Shown: piece by piece, positions 1-8,765 of the stretch
How the letters are laid out: each line of letters starts with the position of its first letter
How positions within the stretch are numbered: position 1 is the stretch's first letter
Assembly: GCA_016874135.1 (NCBI GenBank)
Contig: VGVE01000011.1
Location: 1 to 50,704 of the forward strand
Direction: 5' to 3'
DNA length: 50,704 nt
Source: Gammaproteobacteria bacterium
GTDB taxonomy: Bacteria > Pseudomonadota > Gammaproteobacteria > Pseudomonadales > Azotimanducaceae
Translations under genes and position numbers: made by a program
Notes under the pieces: model-generated
Seen by the model: the letters and a program-made list of their open reading frames with translations, nothing else
Database searches by the model: none
Told to the model about the DNA's origin: nothing

Positions 1-150
1 ATCGACCGGACAAATGCGACCTGGCGCATCACGCAATAACAGCGTCTCCCTCCCGTTTGGCGGCTTGATCAATGCAGCGATCCGCTGCAGAGCTTCGTTC
101 AGGTCGAGCAGGTGGTTACTATCTGTGTCTTGTGTGCGCTGCTTTTCCAA
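1..150 (-). CDS. moeA: Molybdopterin molybdenumtransferase MoeA, N-terminal fragment (cut by window edge)
   Basis: An open minus-strand frame runs off the left edge. Its first 50 residues include DLNEALQRIAALIKP (about 16-30) followed by ETLLLRDAPGRICPVD (about 35-50). This resembles the MoeA N-terminus, where an 'EAL..L' helix is followed by 'ETVPLxEALGRVLAEDV'. In that family the enzyme inserts molybdate into adenylylated molybdopterin. No ATG or GTG is available. I chose the TTG at 150-148 because it is preceded by GGGGA with a 6-nt gap. The start lies only 15 bp from the divergent tsaB ATG, so the two initiation regions face each other. Only the extreme N-terminus is visible, so the family call rests on a short match. 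Confidence 0.55.
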   Translation of the reverse strand, partial: MEKQRTQDTDSNHLLDLNEALQRIAALIKPPNGRETLLLRDAPGRICPVD

Positions 151-165
151 GGAGTTTCCCCGCCG

Positions 166-834
166 ATGCCGGTCATTCTCGCGCTGGACACATCAGGTCC
201 GTTCTGTTCAGTTGCACTCGCGGTAGATGGAGAACGGTGGGTTGAATCAAACCGGGTAGACCGGCAGCACAACCTGCATATCCTCGCCGCGATTGACCGG
301 GTGTGTGCGCTTGGCGGCATTCTACCGCGTGCGCTCGATGGCATCGCTTTCGTTAAGGGTCCAGGATCGTTTACCGGTGTCCGGTTGTGTGTGGCAGTCA
401 CCCAGGCGCTTGCGTTCGGCGCTGATGCCCGTGTCCTCGGCGTTACCACCTCCATGGCGCTCGCGCTGCAGGCCCGTCAGCTGGGTATCGAGCGCTGCAT
501 TACCGCTGTACGTTCGAGGGCGCTGCTCTGGTATCTCGCCGGGTTTTCGATATCCGCGGGAGAAGTACCCGTTTTGCAACACGTGGATCAGCTTGTTGAG
601 AAGCCGCCGTCCTGGTTCGTTGACTACGCATCGCTGGCCGGCGAACCACCACCGTGGATACCGCCTGGAATCACGGTGTTGCCGAGCGATCAAACCCCGG
701 CCCTGACGGTGCTCGAATACGCGGTGGCGACCTTTGGCAGTCCAGCGTGGGTCGAAGCCGGTGACGCATTGCCGGTTTACATTGATGGCGACCACTCTTG
801 GATGCCCACGACCAGAAGGGTAAGCCCGGTTTGA
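166..834 (+). CDS. tsaB: tRNA threonylcarbamoyladenosine biosynthesis protein TsaB
   Basis: TsaB is the inactive ASKHA-fold partner that dimerises with TsaD and, with TsaE, transfers threonylcarbamoyl to A37 of ANN-decoding tRNAs in the cytoplasm. The protein (222 aa, near the usual ~230) opens with the nucleotide-fold strand ILALDTSG (4-11) and carries the family signature GPGSFTGVR (65-73). The ATG at 166 is chosen over an in-frame upstream start at 112 because AAGGAG at 149-154 precedes it and the family begins directly at the ILALDTS strand. It is followed, with a short overlap, by rsmJ. Both genes act on RNA and probably share one transcript. Confidence 0.9.
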   Translation: MPVILALDTSGPFCSVALAVDGERWVESNRVDRQHNLHILAAIDRVCALGGILPRALDGIAFVKGPGSFTGVRLCVAVTQALAFGADARVLGVTTSMALALQARQLGIERCITAVRSRALLWYLAGFSISAGEVPVLQHVDQLVEKPPSWFVDYASLAGEPPPWIPPGITVLPSDQTPALTVLEYAVATFGSPAWVEAGDALPVYIDGDHSWMPTTRRVSPV

Positions 835-1520
835 ACAGTCCGCTCTGGTGTGCTGACGCTCCGGTCACGAAGTGGCAGGAGCGATTTCCGCTGCTGGCGG
901 CGCAACCCGGAGTCCCTCCGCCGGAATTGCCTGTACCCGGTCTCGTGGTGGAGCAGGGTCAGCTTGTATTGCGCAGTACTGACGGATCTCCTTCGTGGCG
1001 ACCGGAACCGGTATTTGCTCGCAAGGTTTCCGCGAAGTCGCTGCTGGCGAGAGCCGCCGGATTCTCTTTTGGCACTTCCATTGAAATCCTGGATGCGATG
1101 GCCGGGTGGGGGAGTGACGGTTTGGAGCTCTGTGCGCTGGGCGCGGTAGTCGATCTGGTGGAACTTTCGCCGGTGGTGCATGCGCTGCTGGTTGAGCGGG
1201 CAGAACATTCAGCGTTGGCGCCTCGTTCGATTCGGTGCGCTGATAGCTGGGCGGTGATAGCCGAAGGGCAATGGGACGTGATCCTGCTCGACCCGATGTT
1301 TCCGGAGCGTGGCCGCAAAGGGCTCGCAAAGAAACCCATGCAGCTGCTGCAACAACTGGCTATTCAAGGTGAGCGGGATCTGGAAGCGTGGATTGCTCAG
1401 GCGTCGGAACATGCCAGACATCGTGTAGTGTTGAAACGGCGTCGCACCGAAGCTGTGGCTGGCAAACCGGCGTGGCAGATCGAGGGAACAACGATCCGGT
1501 TTGATGTCTACCGCCCTTGA
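798..1520 (+). CDS. rsmJ: 16S rRNA (guanine1516-N2)-methyltransferase RsmJ
   Basis: RsmJ is an S-adenosylmethionine-dependent methyltransferase that modifies G1516 of 16S rRNA. Motif I is DAMAGWGSDG (99-108, canonical DA.AGLG.D). The acceptor-site motif DPMFPERGRKGLAKK (165-179) matches the RsmJ hallmark DPMFP.R.K....K. The length (240 aa) suits the family (~250). From the ATG at 798 the gene overlaps tsaB by 37 nt without a clear ribosome site. A TTG at 831, just overlapping the tsaB stop and preceded by GAAGGG (815-820), is an equally credible start and would give 229 aa. The gene converges on plsB, whose stop is 17 bp beyond. Confidence 0.88.
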   Translation: MDAHDQKGKPGLNSPLWCADAPVTKWQERFPLLAAQPGVPPPELPVPGLVVEQGQLVLRSTDGSPSWRPEPVFARKVSAKSLLARAAGFSFGTSIEILDAMAGWGSDGLELCALGAVVDLVELSPVVHALLVERAEHSALAPRSIRCADSWAVIAEGQWDVILLDPMFPERGRKGLAKKPMQLLQQLAIQGERDLEAWIAQASEHARHRVVLKRRRTEAVAGKPAWQIEGTTIRFDVYRP

Positions 1521-1537
1521 TGTCCGGACGTCATCCG

Positions 1538-3916
1538 TCAGCTGCGGTGCACCGCCCGTAAAAATTCGGCATTGATCACCGTGCCTGCGGTTCTGGCGAC
1601 CTGTCGGGCGAGTTCCGACGGAACCAGGAAACCGGATGCATCTTCGGCGATGGCATCGCGCTTCAGCATCTGGTCGACGAACTGGTTGAAGAGTGTCGCG
1701 TCAAAAAACTCCGGTGCGTTCAGACCGTAAAGCCGCGATAGCCGGCGGGCAATCTGCTGACTTTCGGTTTGCAGCGCTTTGCGGGTCATCCCGGGTGCTG
1801 TACGCGTAAGCAGCCCGAGTATGATGAAGAGGCGTTCCAGTGATGGCATGACCACCTGAGCAAGCAGATGAAGATGCTGGTGTTCTACTGATTCGGAGGC
1901 AGGTGGCTCCAGCTGACCAGACCCATCCCTGCAGACGATACGAAGCCCGATCATGCGATCGAGGATGGGTTCGATGCTCTGTGCCTGCTGCGGCAGACAC
2001 AGCTCGGTTGCGATGTAGGGCCAGATGGTTTCCGTGATTTGTTGCAGCGAGGACAAGGCGATCGCACGCCGCCGGTTGACCAGCAGGCACGCCAACAGGG
2101 ATGGCAGTGCGAGCGTGTGCACCGTGTTGTTGCGATACCACGTGAGCAGAATCGCTGAAAGCGAATCGGCAGCGATGATGCGGTCGTGGTGATGGGTTTC
2201 AATCGTGATCAGCTTGAGCCGCTCTACTGCCGCGGCCGATGCAGAGTCGTCCCAGGTGATGGTGTCGTAGCCGGAAAAACGGAGCAGATCGAGGGTGATC
2301 TGTACCTGCCGATTGAGCACCTGCTCTTCAATGGCAAGGCGTGGTGTCGCGAGAACCACCAGCGCGATGAGGTTCACCACATTGACGTGGGCATTGTGGT
2401 TGATTCGCTGCAGGAGCTGGTTGCCAAGCCTCTGTGCCAGCGCCGCATCCGATTGTGGCTCGTCTCCCGCTTCTGCCGTTTGTGATGCAAGCCAGGTCTC
2501 CAGTGCGAGCGGTTCACCGAGCAGAACACGCACGGTACCGAACCGCTGGCGAATCAGCCGCAGGCTGCGAAAGACATCAAACATCGACTCACGCTGTTTG
2601 GAGCCACCGCGCAACTCGTCGAGATAGGTCGCTGCCTCAACAAGCTTTTCATAGCCGATGTATACCGGCACAAACGCCACAGGTTTCGGCAATCCGCGGC
2701 GATGACTTTGCAGTGTCATGCGTAACAAGCCGGAGCGCGCAGGCAGAAGCCGGCCGGTGCGGCTGCGGCCACCTTCCGGGAAGTACTCCACACTGTGGCC
2801 GCGCCGGTACACCTGGTAGAGATACTCCTCGAACAGGCAGCGATACACAGCGTCGTCGCCAAACTTGCGGCGTAGGAAGAATGCGCCGCCGCGACGAAGG
2901 ATCGGACCGAGCACCGGAATGTTGAGATTGTCCCCTGCAGCAATGTGCGGAAGCATCAATCCTCGCTGGTACAGCAGCCAGGACAGCAGGAGGTAATCGA
3001 GATGGCTGCGATGGGAGGGGACGTAGACGAGCGTATGGTCTTCGGCCACCTGCAGAGCCCGGTCGAGACCCTTCAGTACCACACCATCGTAGATGCGTGT
3101 CCAGAACCAATCGAGCAGTTTGGCCAGCACCCGGATGGTCGGCCAGGACATGTCCGAGGCGATGGTGTGCGCCATCTTTTTTGTCTTGGCCTCGAGTACT
3201 GCGCGCTTGCGCGCATCACCCTGTGACTGGGATTCGATGGCCGCGCTTACGGACCTGGACGTCGCGATCTGGTGTACCAGCGTTCGACGATGAGACAGAT
3301 CAGGGCCGAGCACCGCACGCCGCTGGTTGCGCAGCCTGACACGGAGAAGCCGCGCCATGCGGCGCAGCCGGACAGACTCGTCGAGCAATGGATCCGCAGC
3401 TTGTGAAAGGGGCAGTGGGGTGCCGAACTGCACGACGATGCCACCCCGATTCATGAACAGGTTGAGCATGCGCTTCATGCGGCCTGTTACCGCCCAGGCT
3501 TCCGATACCATCAGACGCCACCACGAGTGCTCCCGCATCGGCGCCCTGCTCCACAGGATGTTCACCGGCACCAGCAGAACCGGACTAGTGGCGGCATCCG
3601 GATGCGTCAGGAGCCGGTGCATGAGTTTGGAATACGCGAGCATCGTATTACGTTGCAGGAGTCCTGCGGGACGATGCAGGAAGAGGTAACGACGACGTTC
3701 AGTGGCGGTGCCCACTGACACAGGTCGATCGGGAACGGGTAACCCATGCTGCGTACAGATCTGCTCGAGCAGCGCGATGTCGGTCAGCGATCGATTGAGC
3801 AGCACGTAAATCGGGTCACAACCCGCCGGCAGGTTTTCAAGCCCGGTTACCTGCGGCTGAACCAGCCGGGTGAGCAGGCGTTGGATGAAGCGGTAGCGCA
3901 AATCAGAGGTTCGCAT
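1538..3916 (-). CDS. plsB: Glycerol-3-phosphate 1-O-acyltransferase PlsB
   Basis: PlsB is a peripheral inner-membrane enzyme that acylates sn-glycerol-3-phosphate at position 1, the first step of phospholipid synthesis. All acyltransferase blocks are visible: HRSHLD (302-307, catalytic HX4D), GGAFFLRR (343-350), FPEGGRSRTG (379-388) and a later VPVYIGYE. The length of 792 aa is close to the 807 of E. coli, so this is the long PlsB type rather than PlsY. The ATG lies 29 bp after the gspD stop, so plsB is probably co-transcribed with gspN-C-D, an unexpected partner. Its product feeds CdsA (18800), encoded elsewhere in the window. Confidence 0.96.
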   Translation of the reverse strand: MRTSDLRYRFIQRLLTRLVQPQVTGLENLPAGCDPIYVLLNRSLTDIALLEQICTQHGLPVPDRPVSVGTATERRRYLFLHRPAGLLQRNTMLAYSKLMHRLLTHPDAATSPVLLVPVNILWSRAPMREHSWWRLMVSEAWAVTGRMKRMLNLFMNRGGIVVQFGTPLPLSQAADPLLDESVRLRRMARLLRVRLRNQRRAVLGPDLSHRRTLVHQIATSRSVSAAIESQSQGDARKRAVLEAKTKKMAHTIASDMSWPTIRVLAKLLDWFWTRIYDGVVLKGLDRALQVAEDHTLVYVPSHRSHLDYLLLSWLLYQRGLMLPHIAAGDNLNIPVLGPILRRGGAFFLRRKFGDDAVYRCLFEEYLYQVYRRGHSVEYFPEGGRSRTGRLLPARSGLLRMTLQSHRRGLPKPVAFVPVYIGYEKLVEAATYLDELRGGSKQRESMFDVFRSLRLIRQRFGTVRVLLGEPLALETWLASQTAEAGDEPQSDAALAQRLGNQLLQRINHNAHVNVVNLIALVVLATPRLAIEEQVLNRQVQITLDLLRFSGYDTITWDDSASAAAVERLKLITIETHHHDRIIAADSLSAILLTWYRNNTVHTLALPSLLACLLVNRRRAIALSSLQQITETIWPYIATELCLPQQAQSIEPILDRMIGLRIVCRDGSGQLEPPASESVEHQHLHLLAQVVMPSLERLFIILGLLTRTAPGMTRKALQTESQQIARRLSRLYGLNAPEFFDATLFNQFVDQMLKRDAIAEDASGFLVPSELARQVARTAGTVINAEFLRAVHRS

Positions 3917-3945
3917 GGTCCGGAGCCACGCTGTGGGTTGACCCG

Positions 3946-5904
3946 TTACCGACGGCTGTCGGAGGGAAGCTGCCCTTCCAGCAGCTGGTCGATCCCTTTT
4001 TGTGGAGTGCTGTGGATCTCGACTTCCCAGATACCCTTATATTTCCGGTCGGTAACGGCTTGTGCTTCTTCAGCCGACGTGACAACGAGTGGCCGGAGAA
4101 ATACCAGCAGATTGGTCTTGGTGCGCTTGATGTCTTTGGAACGAAAGAGGAAACCAAGCCCCGGAATATCCCCCAGCAACGGGACCTTCTTGCGTGCATC
4201 GGTTGTGTTGTCCTGCATCAGACCACCGAGCACCACGGTCTGGTTGCTGTCGGCGAGAATCGTTGTCTCGATTTCCCGCTTCGAGGTCACTACATCTGCG
4301 AAGCCGGTATCGCCAATCGACGAATCAACGACGTTGGTGATTTCCGTCTCAATCTCGAGGCGGATGGATTTGTTGTCGTAGACATGGGGGGTAATGGTCA
4401 GCTGCAGACCGACATCCTCGCGCGTCACCGTGGTGAACGGATTGTTGGCTCCGTCTCCTGTGGTGGCAAAACTGCCTGTACGGAATGGCACCTCGTTGCC
4501 GACGACGATCTTGGCCTCTTCGTTGTCGAGGGTCATCAGCGAAGGCGTCGACAGCAGGTTGGCGTCGGAGTTGGTGGCGAGCGCAGTGACGACGGCACCA
4601 AACGAAATCGCATTGCCGTCAATCTTGGCCACAGCGATGGTGGGTTGGGTGGCCGCTGCGACCCCTCGCAGGATGTTGATGTCCTCGGAGTCGATGGTAT
4701 TGGTAGCATCGGTGGGGATGATCGCGCCGAGCAATTGTCTGAGCGTGCCATCCAGCGCGGTGCTGACCAAGGGAACCGACTCGCCGCTGCCGTCGGCAGC
4801 ACCCAGCTCAACCCCGATTTTTTTGTTGTTGGTTCCGTTGTACTCGACGATTGCCGCTTCAATCAGTACCTGGGCTCTTTGCACGTCGAGTTTCGACAAC
4901 ATCTCCAGGATTTCGTTCATGATCCCAGGTTCAGCGCGAATCACGATCGCATTCAGGCTTTCATCGGCGTGAATGGCGGGTTGCATCGCGCCTTCTTCAC
5001 CTTTCTTGGAACTGGCTTCGACCAATCCCTTGAGAATCTCCGCGACGTTTTTGGAGTCGGCATGTTTGAGGCGCACGACCTGGGTGGAGCCAGCGGTGGT
5101 GGAGGGCTTGTCGAGCTGATCGACGAGCTTGAGCACCTCAGCCACAGGCCGCGGATTGCCCCTCAGGATGAGCGAGTTGTTGCCCTCGTTGGCGATGATC
5201 TGCACGCGCTGCGGACCTTTTGAGTTGCGCCCGATCTGCTCAGGCGCGAGCTTCTCGAGCAAACCGACGATGGAGCCTACCCAGCCGTCCTTGATGTTGA
5301 CTACCTGTACGATCTCGTCGTTCGACACGTCGATCTGACGGATGAGTTTCGCGAGGCGGTCGATGTTGTCGACGTGGTCAGTGATGATCACAACATTGGG
5401 CTGGTCGATCGGCGCGATGTGGCCATATTGGGGGACGAGCGGGCGGAGAATCTTCACCAGTTCCGAGGAGGTAACGTTCTGTGCCGGAATGACCTTGGTG
5501 ATGAGTTCGCCCTTGGCGATGATGCCCTGCAGCTCTTCTGCACCTGGGGACTGTTTACCGAGTGCGGTTTGCTGGATGCGGATGACGTTTCCGCCCGAGG
5601 GCGATGCAGTGAACCCGTGGGAGCGCAGTACCTGGAGGAAGAGTGCGTACACCGCATCGGCATGCATGGGTTCACTGGAAATGACGGTCACATTGCCTTT
5701 GAGGCGAGGATCTATCACGAACGTCTTGCCGGTGATCTCAGCCACCTGCTCTACGAATTCGTTGATTTCCGCGTTTTTGACGCTGAGCCGCCACTCTTGT
5801 CCCAGAGCGGGACGCGCAACGCACAGTGCTGTCAGCAGCACGCCCAGAATCAGGCACGCCGGCCGAGCTCTCAATACGCTCCTCAAGCCGTTCCCTTTTT
5901 TCAT
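3946..5904 (-). CDS. gspD: Type II secretion system secretin GspD
   Basis: This is the outer-membrane secretin that forms the exit channel of the type II secretion system. The 652-aa protein starts with a Sec signal peptide (basic n-region KKGNGLRSVLRAR, hydrophobic core, cleavage near ALG|QEW at about 35). An N0 domain (WRLSVKNAEINEFVEQVAEI...) and repeated N-domains follow, then a C-terminal secretin domain with VGNEVPFRTG and VPLLGDIPGLGFLFRSK. No lipobox is seen, so a separate pilotin may not be needed. The start ATG overlaps the gspC stop as TAATG, implying coupled translation. The frame is open throughout and the length is typical. Confidence 0.95.
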   Translation of the reverse strand: MKKGNGLRSVLRARPACLILGVLLTALCVARPALGQEWRLSVKNAEINEFVEQVAEITGKTFVIDPRLKGNVTVISSEPMHADAVYALFLQVLRSHGFTASPSGGNVIRIQQTALGKQSPGAEELQGIIAKGELITKVIPAQNVTSSELVKILRPLVPQYGHIAPIDQPNVVIITDHVDNIDRLAKLIRQIDVSNDEIVQVVNIKDGWVGSIVGLLEKLAPEQIGRNSKGPQRVQIIANEGNNSLILRGNPRPVAEVLKLVDQLDKPSTTAGSTQVVRLKHADSKNVAEILKGLVEASSKKGEEGAMQPAIHADESLNAIVIRAEPGIMNEILEMLSKLDVQRAQVLIEAAIVEYNGTNNKKIGVELGAADGSGESVPLVSTALDGTLRQLLGAIIPTDATNTIDSEDINILRGVAAATQPTIAVAKIDGNAISFGAVVTALATNSDANLLSTPSLMTLDNEEAKIVVGNEVPFRTGSFATTGDGANNPFTTVTREDVGLQLTITPHVYDNKSIRLEIETEITNVVDSSIGDTGFADVVTSKREIETTILADSNQTVVLGGLMQDNTTDARKKVPLLGDIPGLGFLFRSKDIKRTKTNLLVFLRPLVVTSAEEAQAVTDRKYKGIWEVEIHSTPQKGIDQLLEGQLPSDSRR

Positions 5905-6869
5905 TATTGTTCTAGTGACGTGTTGACGAAAAATCGTCGCGAACCACGTTGAATCTCGATGCGGGCGCTGCCTTGCGCCAGAACTCCGGCCAGTTCTGTC
6001 CGGTCGGACTCTACATTGCCGACCGGCTTGCCATTGACTGAAACGATCACATCACCCAGTTGCAGACGAGTCTGCATAAGGTGGGGAGACTGGGCAAGGT
6101 CGCCGACGCGATAACCCTGTGCCGAATCATTGGCCACGGCGGAGACACCCGCTTCACTGAGTGCCGCAACTGGGTCCGCTTCGAGGCGAGCCTGATAGTC
6201 CTGCAGAGTTTCAGCGGGTGCAGGCTCGGGAGCGACGGACACGGGATCTGGAGGTACCAGCTCTTCATTGACTGGCATTTCTTCGGTCATCGTGTCCGGC
6301 GGTGGGAAATCGGAAGGCGCGTCGTAGTAGGGTTCAGGAACTGTGTTCATGGAAGCTGCGAGTCCAGCCGTGAGCCTCGGGAAGTTAAGGCGTTCCATGG
6401 ACCCACCACGTGAGATGACGATGTGATCGGCGTGTACTTCTGCCAGGGTTACGCCGCCAGGAAGGTCTGCACCAAGACGATACAAACGGCCTATCGATCC
6501 TTTTTCAGCCACTATGGCCCGGGAATCTTCCTTGGTTTCTGCGGCGACGAACACGGCCTGGAGTTCGAGTGGCAACCGGGTTTCTACCGTCGCGGCGGCA
6601 ACTGTTGTGGCAGGCGCCGAGTTCAACTCACCGAACAGGTGGCGCTGGATGACGGCTTGAAAATCAACGGGTGAAGCGGCCTTCCCGGTGACGTCCGCCG
6701 CCGTTGCGGTGGATGCCGTCGATGCCTCTTGGTTGCCCATGAAGAACAGCGCCGATCGGGAGACGCTCCAGGCCATACCGGCGACGATTAACCAGACCAG
6801 AACGGTCGCGATGCGGGCACTCACGCTAACAAGATGATTCAGCTGCAACCCCTGGTACTCCAGCGTCAA
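5904..6869 (-). CDS. gspC: Type II secretion system protein GspC
   Basis: GspC is a bitopic inner-membrane protein that links the inner-membrane platform to the secretin. One membrane segment lies at about 20-42 (IATVLVWLIVAGMAW). It is followed by a periplasmic HR domain around 70-170 with ELQAVFVAAETKEDSRAIV, a Pro/Glu-rich linker (about 195-225) and a C-terminal PDZ-like domain (about 245-321, LGDVIVSVNGKPVGN). The longest frame starts at a TTG (6869) 12 nt beyond the gspN stop. No better in-frame ATG precedes the membrane segment. The linker composition is typical of GspC. Its 3' end couples to gspD. Confidence 0.9.
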   Translation of the reverse strand: MTLEYQGLQLNHLVSVSARIATVLVWLIVAGMAWSVSRSALFFMGNQEASTASTATAADVTGKAASPVDFQAVIQRHLFGELNSAPATTVAAATVETRLPLELQAVFVAAETKEDSRAIVAEKGSIGRLYRLGADLPGGVTLAEVHADHIVISRGGSMERLNFPRLTAGLAASMNTVPEPYYDAPSDFPPPDTMTEEMPVNEELVPPDPVSVAPEPAPAETLQDYQARLEADPVAALSEAGVSAVANDSAQGYRVGDLAQSPHLMQTRLQLGDVIVSVNGKPVGNVESDRTELAGVLAQGSARIEIQRGSRRFFVNTSLEQ

Positions 6870-6881
6870 CTGGCCGGGAGT

Positions 6882-7607
6882 TTAGAAGACTCTATCCACC
6901 ATCTCTATGACGATCGCGTGATCGGGGTCACTTCCAGGCCAAGGTCTTCCGAGAAGTATTGTCATTAACTTACTGATTTTTAGGGTAAACATTCCGTCTG
7001 CAGATAATCCGATCTGAGCTACAGGAGTCTGTCCCTCGTCCGGAACGATCAGCCCACTCACTGCTCCCGCTGATTGTGCCAGCTGCCCGGTCATGGCAGG
7101 CAAGGTGGCTGTTGCGGTCTGCCCATCCATGAACCAGCTGATGGGACCGCCAGGCCAAGACAAACGTCCCTCCAGACTCGTTAACTGCTGCGCCTTCCAC
7201 ACCGCATCGATTGACTCGACTGAAACAGCTCCGGCAACGTGCAGATCCCACTGCTGGAGCGAGTAGTTGAGGGCATCTTCCCCAAGCACGCCGGATGCAT
7301 TTACCCGAAAGGCACCGGGGCTGATACCGATCCCGCCGTTGAGTTCTGCATCGCGACCGGTGAACTGGACGTCCCAGGTCAGCTCTAGGGAAAGCAGTCC
7401 CAGTGGCCTGAAGGCCCAGGTTGCCTGGCCGACCTTTTCCCCCTGGACGACAACACCACCACTGCCGGACCACACCGTACCGGCCATGCCGATCAGTTCG
7501 AGTCCTGGAACATCCGATGTGACCCGACGTAACAGGCTAGCAGGCGCCATGATGATGGAGAAAAGCAGGGCGAGCAGAACGCCTGCGCTGATATAGCGAA
7601 CCATCAT
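6882..7607 (-). CDS. gspN: Type II secretion system protein GspN
   Basis: The protein is 241 aa with one N-terminal membrane anchor (about 5-22) and a beta-rich periplasmic domain. Features include GMAGTVWSGSGG (41-52) and several 'G..SL.G.L.W' repeats such as LTSLEGRLSWPG. This is the pattern of GspN, an accessory inner-membrane component of type II secretion that is absent from some systems. The call is supported by direct linkage to gspC and gspD. Its ATGATG start overlaps the dapE stop by 4 nt, so translation is probably coupled. The order N-C-D, detached from the E-M genes (not in this window), is unusual. Confidence 0.8.
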   Translation of the reverse strand: MMVRYISAGVLLALLFSIIMAPASLLRRVTSDVPGLELIGMAGTVWSGSGGVVVQGEKVGQATWAFRPLGLLSLELTWDVQFTGRDAELNGGIGISPGAFRVNASGVLGEDALNYSLQQWDLHVAGAVSVESIDAVWKAQQLTSLEGRLSWPGGPISWFMDGQTATATLPAMTGQLAQSAGAVSGLIVPDEGQTPVAQIGLSADGMFTLKISKLMTILLGRPWPGSDPDHAIVIEMVDRVF

Positions 7608-8755
7608 GGGGGTTTGCCACAGACGTGGCGCAGAACTTCGAGGTAGACCTGTGTCAGCGGTTCAAGCTCGGTGAGCGCGACCCGTTCGTTGACCTTGTGA
7701 ATCGTGGCGTTGACCGGGCCTAGTTCAACCAGTTCCGTGCCGGTCGGGGCAATGAAACGACCATCGGATGTTCCGCCTGACGTAGAGAACTCCGTCCCAT
7801 GACCGCAGACGTTGGTAATACAGTCATTGATGAGGTGTGTGTATTCCCCACGGCGGGTGAGAAACGGGCGACCGGAAAGGTTCCATTGCGCCGTGAAGCG
7901 CACACCATGCTTTTCAAACAGCTCATTTGTTCGACGCTGAATGTCCGTTTCGCTCAAACAGTTCGAAAAGCGGAAGTTGGCAAGCAACCTGAGCTCACCA
8001 GGCACCACGCTGACCGCGCCTGCCCCTGCGCTGACGTGGGTGACCTGCATGGAAGTCGGTGGAAAATCTTCTGACCCTTCATCCCACCGGATTGCGCACC
8101 ATTCAGCCAAAGCCGGAGCGATGCGGTGGATCGGATTGTCCACCTGTTCCGGGTAGGCCACGTGGCCCTGGATGCCATGCACCGTCAGGGCGAGGTTCAG
8201 CGAACCCCGCCGCCCGGTGCGAATGACGTCGCCGGTGCGGGTCGATGAAGAAGGTTCGCCTACGATGCAACGATCAATGAACGTACCCCTTGAGGTGAGC
8301 ACCTCCATGACCATTTTAGTCCCATACGTTCCGGGACCTTCTTCGTCACTGGTGAGCAGGTAAGCGAGGGTCCCTGCAGGCCCGGTCCGCGATTCCCTGA
8401 CGAACTCCTCGGTCGCCACAACCATGGCTGCGAGGCTCGTTTTCATGTCCGCCGCGCCGCGTCCGTAGAGAAACCCGTTCCTGATCGTGGGTTCGAATGG
8501 TGGCGACTCCCACTCTTCAAGTGGTTCGGTGGGCACTACGTCCGTATGCCCTGCGAAGGCGAAAACCGGTCCGCCGGTGCCCAGTGTGGCCCAGAGGTTT
8601 GATGTACCCCCTGCATCGATCCGTTCGAGGTTGAATCCAAGTGAGCGGAGACGGTGGCCGATGAGATTCAGGCAGCCGGCATCGTCCGGTGTGACGGAAG
8701 CTCTCGAGATCAGTTCCTTGGTCAGTTCGAGGACTCGGCCAGCGAGATCGGTCAC
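7604..8755 (-). CDS. dapE: Succinyl-diaminopimelate desuccinylase DapE
   Basis: DapE is a dinuclear zinc hydrolase that converts N-succinyl-LL-diaminopimelate to LL-diaminopimelate and succinate, for lysine and peptidoglycan. Metal and catalytic residues are in place: H70 and D72 in GHTDVVP, D103 in GRGAADMK, E138/E139 in SDEEG, E167 in VGEPSS, and a C-terminal His in TIHKVNE. The length (383 aa) is normal. The start is a GTG 10 nt after the dapD stop. No upstream ATG fits. It lies downstream of dapC and dapD, which make its substrate, and overlaps gspN. Confidence 0.96.
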   Translation of the reverse strand: MTDLAGRVLELTKELISRASVTPDDAGCLNLIGHRLRSLGFNLERIDAGGTSNLWATLGTGGPVFAFAGHTDVVPTEPLEEWESPPFEPTIRNGFLYGRGAADMKTSLAAMVVATEEFVRESRTGPAGTLAYLLTSDEEGPGTYGTKMVMEVLTSRGTFIDRCIVGEPSSSTRTGDVIRTGRRGSLNLALTVHGIQGHVAYPEQVDNPIHRIAPALAEWCAIRWDEGSEDFPPTSMQVTHVSAGAGAVSVVPGELRLLANFRFSNCLSETDIQRRTNELFEKHGVRFTAQWNLSGRPFLTRRGEYTHLINDCITNVCGHGTEFSTSGGTSDGRFIAPTGTELVELGPVNATIHKVNERVALTELEPLTQVYLEVLRHVCGKPP

Positions 8756-8765
8756 GCCACTTGTC

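Noticed and set aside
4000..5223. 407-codon plus-strand frame opposite gspD
   Set aside because: It is the antisense shadow of a GC-rich, well-recognised gene. The protein has no recognisable motifs and no ribosome site.
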